Shown: positions 58,760 to 64,000 of the stretch, one piece after another | Position numbering within the stretch: position 1 is the stretch's first letter | How the letters are laid out: the number at the start of each line of letters is the position of its first letter | Assembly: GCA_007922305.1 (NCBI GenBank) | Contig: ML677374.1 | Span: forward strand, 13,821,511 to 13,885,510 | DNA from: Dermatemys mawii | Taxonomy: Eukaryota > Chordata > Testudines > Dermatemydidae | Reading direction: 5' to 3' | DNA length: 64,000 nt | Notes under the pieces: generated by a model | Told to the model about the DNA's origin: nothing | Seen by the model: only the letters and a program-made list of their open reading frames with translations | The model's database searches: none | Made by a program: the position numbers and the translations under genes

Positions 58760-60663
58760 CTAAATGTAGAGAGTTGTTATTGGGAATTGAAAGCATTGAT
58801 CAATAAATGCGTTGATCTACACACATCTCTATACACCCTGCCAACCTTTTTAACCCTTGATGTTGAGATCAGCTTGTGTGTTCCTTACCAGCCATTTTTC
58901 TGGATGTGCCAAGAAATACCAGATTCCAGCATCAAGGCTCCTTGCAAAGTCTTCATGACTGTACATAACAGCAGTTTGCAAGTGTTCCTTCAGTAGATTT
59001 TTAGAATAGATCATAACAGATCCACAGAGACATTACAATCTACTGGATTTATAAACAGGGCACGCACACAAAAAACAAGAAACAGGTTGCATAGATTTCA
59101 GAGTGGTAGCTGTATTAGTCTGTATCAGCAAAAACAACAAGGAGTCCCTGTGGCACCTTAGAGACTAACAAATTTATTTGGGCATCAGCTTTTGTGGGCT
59201 AAAACCCACTTTTTGGTTTGCCTAGAGCATCCCCAAATCAGATATGAGAAGTTCCTAAATACACACAACAGTGCATCTCACAACTAAAGCTGTCCCAAAG
59301 TGCTTCATGCGAAGCTATATATCCAACTGAACCTCTGTTCTAAAAAGTTAACCTAACCAAGGCTTTTATGTTGACATAATTCCTGCTGACCCATCAGGGA
59401 GCTTCATAGTCCAGGGATGTAAGATACAAAGATACCGTTGCTTGTTCATTGTCCACTCTTAGGGCTCCAAAAGCAAGGCAGAGTTTGCATCATGGAGAGT
59501 TGCGAACTGAGAAGGTTTGAAATAAGAGAAGAGACAGTCTTCCGTAAGGGCCTGCCAGGGGACCTCAGTCAAATTTTAGGTCTCCCAACTCTGTCTGTGC
59601 TCCCTTAAATATCAGAAAGGCAAGAGTCACAAAGATTCCAAGCTAATATTCAGAATCGTTGCTAAGATACGCAACAATATGCAACTAGTTTTAAAAATGT
59701 TTCTATTATGACTGTATGGGAAAAGTACAAGGAAAATTTCTTGAGGCAGGGGTTGTGTCTTCATCTGCAGCTCGCAGAATGGGACCCCAATCGTAACAGA
59801 CCTTGATGTGCTACTGTAAAAATATTAAATAATGATAGTTTTCAGAACATACCTGACATGTTTGATTGTTGCCATATCTTTATAGACGCGCTATTCTCAT
59901 AGTCCTCCGCGTCATCTGTGAGCAAGAAAAGTGCGCACAGAGCAATGAAAGCAAGTGGACTAAGAATGTGGAACCGTTCTTTGAAATGTCTCTCTTCTAC
60001 CCTCTAAAAGTGTAACCATTAGGACAAGGCTGAGTTTCCAGTCACACCTGTGGGCTTGTGCATTTTAATGTGGAGCAACTCCACTCCCATGTCTGGTCAC
60101 CGCCATCTCAGCTACTTCCCAGTTTAGCACACGGTTTGTTTTTTCCAGGCATGGGTTAGCCCTGCCTGTTGATGCTGCCACTGCCCATTAAAACAGTATA
60201 CACAGTGTAATCATTCAGCAAGCTACTTGTGGTCAGATTCTGGGATGTTAACAGCATAGAACATCAAAAGCCAAAATTAATCCACAATTTTGAATATCCC
60301 AGAGAGAAAAGTTCTCAGAAGTTCATAATCTCTAAGCAGAATTCCCCCCTCTTCTTCACTGACACCAATGTTACGATGGACTCTGTGCAGAGCCCTGGTG
60401 ACTTCCGCTGGATTCCATACAGGCACAGGGAACTACCTAGATGGAGCTCATTTCAGGATAAAGGTCTATGTGAGCAAAGCTTTAAGCTTTGATAGCTTTA
60501 CTTTAAGTGAAGTGATAGGGGGCCCTGCTCCACGACCGGGGCGTCTCAGCACTACTGCAACACACACCGTAATCATCCCCAAAACACTGACACTCACCAG
60601 ACTCAGTGCTATTGGATGCCCCGATCACAACATTTTGATAGGAGCAGGAATCCTCTTCCTTTG
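58701..60663 (-). CDS. LAT2: LAT2 (NTAL/LAB) adaptor, C-terminal three coding exons (partial)
   Basis: LAT2 is a small membrane adaptor of B cells, mast cells and other leukocytes. After receptor signalling its tyrosines are phosphorylated by Syk/Lyn and recruit Grb2. Three minus-strand exons splice in phase: 60663-60598, 59915-59853 and 58759-58701. They encode KEEDSCSYQNVVIG, then AEDYENSASI, then SPDDYPDYVNSEVAA and the stop. These align with human S-Y-E-N-V-L-I, E-D-Y-Q-N-S-A-S-I and P-D-Y-V-N-G-E-V-A-A, the three distal Grb2-binding YxN sites (human Y136, Y193, Y233). Splice sites are good (cttacag/gtgagt, gctcacag/gtatgt, tacatttag). The membrane anchor and upstream tyrosine exons were not found and may lie beyond the window. 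If the three exons join directly, the tail is about 40 residues shorter than human between the first two motifs. The position, tail-to-tail with RFC2, matches human. Confidence 0.82.
59093..59210 (-). mobile_element. Turtle-type foldback/SINE-like repeat, 3' part, in LAT2 intron
   Basis: Antisense of the same terminus as at 22140-22217: gtagctgtattagtctgtatc, gtggcaccttagagactaac, gcttttgtgggctaaaaccc. Lies between the last two LAT2 exons. Confidence 0.8.
59853..59915 (-). CDS. LAT2: LAT2 exon with DYENSASI Grb2 motif
   Basis: 63-nt exon, phase 1 at both ends. Acceptor is tttcttgctcacag and donor is CAG|GTATGT. It codes DAEDYENSASIKIWQQSNMS, against human SEDYQNSASIHQW around Y193. Confidence 0.82.
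60598..60663 (-). CDS. LAT2: LAT2 exon with SYQNV Grb2 motif
   Basis: 66-nt exon, entered in phase 1 (one base from the previous exon) and left in phase 1. Acceptor is ttttatctcttacag and donor is CTG|GTGAGT. It codes KEEDSCSYQNVVIGASNSTES, equivalent to the human Y136 segment DDDANSYENVLICKQKTTET. Confidence 0.8.
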
Positions 60664-60990
60664 CTGTAAGAGATAAAAAGGAAGGACTGAACGTGCTGGA
60701 TGATAGTGAGAGCTTCCCATGCAGGGCTCTGTGTACAACATGAAGTTTTAGCACCTTCCACCTGTGGAGAAACAGTGTTTACCACAGAGAAACAAATACA
60801 CTACTTAAGAAAGTCAGCAGAAAGGTCACTGTAAAAGACTGAGCTAGAACTGGAGTTTGTGTATAATCACTTTAACATGGGATTAGATCCTGCACTGAAA
60901 TCAACTGGAGTTTTATCGTTGGTGTCAAGGAGCGCAAGACTGGGTATTTTCATGACAGTGTTTAGAGAGGCTCAGAGCATCTGATGGATG
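60664..60990. other. LAT2 intron sequence; nothing recognised
   Basis: Immediately upstream of the first identified LAT2 exon. No further exon with good splice sites was found here. Confidence 0.5.
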
Positions 60991-60998
60991 AGATAGAG

Positions 60999-61271
60999 CA
61001 GTGGTCTTCAAACTGGGGTGCGCGCACCCCCAGGGGTGCACGAGACCACTCCCGGGAGTGTGCGAGACCCTGGCGCCGCCGCCGAGACCGCCCGGGAGAC
61101 TGCCGAACTCCCAGGCGGGCTATTTTTAGACCGCCAAAATGCCGCCGCCACTGCTGCCAGAAGCGTCTGCTTTCTGTGGCTGCATTTCGGCGGACATACT
61201 GGCCCCGGGGGGCCGCCAGACTTTTTCCTCCGCAACAAGGGGCCGTGAGGGAAAATGTTTGAAGACCCCTG
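60999..61271. mobile_element. hAT-type MITE, 273 bp, GC-rich
   Basis: Ends cagtggtcttcaaact and gtttgaagacccctg are inverted copies. Flanks agatagag (60991-60998) and agtcagag (61272-61279) match at 6 of 8 positions. The interior is strikingly CpG-rich (ccgccgccgag, cgggagac). This explains the open frames there on both strands. Confidence 0.88.
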
Positions 61272-61551
61272 AGTCAGAGGTTAGGAATTGATGCTCTTCT
61301 GCAACCTCAAATAGATTGTTCTGTATAGCTAGGAGTAAAAAGTTAAACTGGCATAATTAATTCAGCCTAATAGAATAGCAAGAGGACCAACCAGCCTGTA
61401 TTAGGTCAGTGAAGTTCTGGTAAACAACTGAAATCTCTATGATTTAGAGCAGAAGCTACAAGCAGGAATACAAAGTCCTTAGGCTCACACTCCAATCGTA
61501 TAGTTGTAAGTGCAGGGGGTTTTCCTCCTTGTGAGCCAAGAGTTGATCAGA

Positions 61552-62154
61552 GGCCTGATCTACACTGAAATGTTTCACTGGTATAACTATAGGTTTAAGA
61601 TTAGCAGCTGTGTTAGTCTGTATCCATAAATAAGACGAGGAAGACTTTGTAGCACTTTAGAGACTAATCAGTTTATTTCAGCATAAGCTTTCGTGGGCTA
61701 TAGCCCACTTCATTGGATGCATAGAATGGAACAGAAGTAAGATGTATTTATATACACAAAAGGCAAAAAAGGTTGTATATTAGCATACCAATTCCAAGAG
61801 GCTGTTTAATTTGGATGGGCCATTATCAGCAGGAGAAAAAAATATCTTTTGAAATGGATCCAATGAAGTGGGCTATAGCCCACGAAAGCTTACGCTGAAA
61901 CAAACTGGTATAACTATGTTGTTCAAGGGTGACACTATTCACCAAAATAGTTATTACGGGTACAACCTCTGGAGTGGATGTAGTTATACCAATGTAACAG
62001 TGCCTTACAAGGACATAGTATATTTCTCTTCCTGGATGGGAAATAAACTAGTCCAGTATAAGCCCTTTTATACTGTATCCACATTAGGAAGTTGTATTGC
62101 TTTAAGGATACTAGTATAGTTAAAGATGTCTGAGTTGTATGTATAGACAAGCCC
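61552..62154. mobile_element. MITE carrying a nested insertion
   Basis: Left end ggcctgatctacactg and right end gtatagacaagccc are inverted copies (10 of 14 by eye). Without the inserted element at 61591-61917 (element plus one target copy) it would be about 276 bp. Confidence 0.6.
61591..61903 (-). mobile_element. Foldback/SINE-like element with 14-bp TSD
   Basis: The phrase cataagctttcgtgggctatagcccacttcattgg appears near the left (61680-61715) and inverted at the right (61858-61896), so the element can fold back. Flanks are both actggtataactat (61577-61590 and 61904-61917), a 14-bp direct repeat that suggests retroposition. Same family as 22030-22217 and 59093-59210. Confidence 0.8.
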
Positions 62155-62159
62155 AAATC

Positions 62160-64000
62160 TGCTGGCTGTCAGTCCTTGAAACAAATGTTACCTACTGAGC
62201 CCACATGGCACCAGGCAGAGGAGAAACCTGCAACTGCTGTGCACTGCTCCACCTAACTAGATAGAGAGAGACCATTTCTGGGGTGAAAGGATTCTTCATT
62301 TTCCATGGCCAAATCACCCCTTGGCCTCTCTGCTGAGACTAATAACAAAGGTGCCAGCTTTGATGGCTTTCTTGGGACAATGACACAGATTCACAGTGAA
62401 TTGGATGGAAACTATTACCAATGAACCATTAGAGAGTAAGTTTCCATCATTACCAGCCTGGCAGGATTTGAAGTGGTCAGTCTACACATGTAAAATCTGT
62501 TACATGTCCCTGAAGTGCCGCCTACTCGGAAACAGGTCTCTAAAAACAAATAATGGTGTTGGGAGGTGTCTGTGTTTACTGTCAGTCAGTGGCTTCCAGA
62601 TCAGATGGGCACAGATTATTGGTTTTAAAAGATGTTTTTCTAACTACCAGCCCGGCAAACTCACTCTGGGATCTGAGAATCAAGCTGGGTTCTTTCCCCC
62701 TCCCACATTGTGACCAGTAATGAAGGTTTTTCAGGCCAAATTAACCCCTCAGTGATACTGGAGAAACACCCCTGTCTTCCAGTTATGGTCTCAGTAACAG
62801 CTATATAGCCCCACTGCTTTACTTATATTAATCATTTAACAAAACTGCTCTATTCCAATTAATATATCCCTAACCCCACCTACAATAAAACAATTAAGCT
62901 ACCTCTGTTTTGGGTTCTAAAAACCCCAAACACCACCCTGAGGCCCCACTGGAATACAACTAGTAAACCATTATAATCTCACAGCCAGCTGCTAAGATTG
63001 CCTTTGAATCAATAGGTACATCTCACAGGCCTGATTCCAATGTCAGCATGGAACTCCAGGGAGCCACTCTGGATTTACACCATATAAGAGATCACAAGCT
63101 GGCCCTAGTCCTTAAGTATTAAAATTAGTAAACTCTATAGGCGGTTTGCTGAATGTGTTTTGAAGAATCCGTTCCATTTGATAAGCAGCCTCTCAGCCCA
63201 CATTCACTATCTATTTTCAGACTAGCACCACCGTTGAGAGGGGCTATTGGCTGAGAGAAGGGCTCCTGCGCAGGCATTTAATAATATTTATAATTAGAAT
63301 CCGTTTAGAAAGCAGCCATGATGTACATGGGCAGTTAAACCACACGAGCAACTGCCTGCAGTTCACTATCTGAAATGTACGTCCACAGACGCAGAAAATG
63401 TAACTGAAGCCTGAACAGTTGATGTGGTCACCACATCAAAGTTAGGAAGATTCTGCAGATATTCATTCATGCAAACAGACATGCCAATCACCTTCCATCT
63501 TGCTTTAACCCTTCCCCTGGCACAAAATGTGTGTGCGAGGCTAATAAAGTCAGCAGATGCCATAGTTACAACACAAAAGCACCACTCATCTCTGCACCAC
63601 TCAAAATTCAGGATTTTCACATTTTGTTTTGAATTCCACCTCACCCCAAATCATTGCATCTTTGCCACCAAAAAAACACACTCCACAAATATTTTTCTTT
63701 TTTCCCCTCTCTAAAATAAGACCATCTTTGAGTGGAAAACAGACAAAGTTCTGAAATTTCTTTTGGAAAAAAATGGATTATCCAAAAAATGGTGTCAGAA
63801 TCAGATAAAATTTCAGGTAAGTTCTGCAAACTTTGGGGTATAAAAATGGCCATTTCACAGAATTTCACACATGCAACACCTGCATTGCATTTTTTGAGAG
63901 TCTCCTCCTGCCCATAATTTTCACACAGTCCTCAAGCACTAGTTTTATAAAATAGAAAAACAAAATAATTAAAGACATTGCTTGGATTGCAAGCTTTTGG
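62160..64000. other. No gene seen; possible upstream LAT2 intron
   Basis: No exon matching the LAT2 membrane anchor or proximal tyrosines was found on the minus strand. No repeat was recognised with confidence. Confidence 0.45.

Noticed and set aside
61380..61425. Minus-strand VYQNFTDLIQ, similar to the human LAT2 RYQNF segment
   Set aside because: A weak acceptor precedes it, but no donor follows in a usable place and the frame drifts into repeat-like sequence. The match is only four residues.
63366..63644. Minus-strand open frame with NEYLQNLPNF as a possible LAT2 upstream exon
   Set aside because: No splice sites in suitable phase and no similarity beyond the short YxxN-like string.

Overview
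This is a stretch of vertebrate nuclear DNA, almost certainly from a sauropsid and most likely a turtle (a crocodilian is less likely). Genes are broken into small exons with GT-AG introns. There are no bacterial-type gene clusters. The interspersed repeats fit a turtle-type genome: CR1 3' ends, an L2-like LINE tail, many old MIR-type SINE copies, several short hAT-type MITEs with 8-bp target duplications, and a foldback repeat ending in the 'gtctctaaggtgccac' motif. The species call is inference from repeat style only.

The one complete gene is RFC2 (replication factor C subunit 2, the 40-kDa clamp-loader ATPase) on the + strand. It has eleven coding exons from 41096 to 52185, all with consensus splice sites, encoding 353 residues. 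It starts in a CpG-rich promoter region, directly downstream of a 44-bp VNTR that contains an assembly gap. To its right and on the opposite strand, three small exons (60663 down to 58701) match the C-terminal half of LAT2 (NTAL/LAB), the membrane adaptor of B cells and mast cells. Each exon carries one Grb2-type YxN tyrosine motif. The upstream LAT2 exons were not found. To the left, a GC-rich block at about 17.5-18.0 kb on the minus strand ends in a perfect splice donor. It is probably a non-coding first exon, and by mammalian synteny it would belong to CLIP2. The order CLIP2(-) RFC2(+) LAT2(-) is the same as in the human Williams-Beuren region at 7q11.23, read in reverse.

Layout: 1-17.4 kb has no coding exon and is probably first-intron sequence of the minus-strand gene. 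It holds repeats, including a rearranged cluster at 8.8-10.1 kb (a 150-bp direct duplication enclosing two intact hAT MITEs and a tandemly duplicated MITE end). 17.5-18.0 kb is the putative exon 1 and promoter. 18-40.6 kb is intergenic: many MIR copies, a CR1 tail, an L2-like tail, a 36-bp telomere-like minisatellite at 33.8-34.3 kb, a decayed RTE-type LINE at 36.1-37.6 kb and a possible retropseudogene near 39 kb. 40.6-41.3 kb is the RFC2 VNTR and promoter, and 41.1-52.4 kb is RFC2. 52.4-58.7 kb lies between the two convergent genes and probably includes a long LAT2 3' UTR. 58.7-60.7 kb holds the LAT2 exons. 60.7-64 kb is LAT2 intron or unassigned sequence with a hAT MITE and a nested SINE-in-MITE insertion.

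No new protein system is evident. The observations most worth a second look are the compact LAT2 tail, a possible in-frame 30-nt alternative acceptor in RFC2, the two-variant 36-bp minisatellite, the VNTR against the RFC2 promoter, and the layered transposon insertions.
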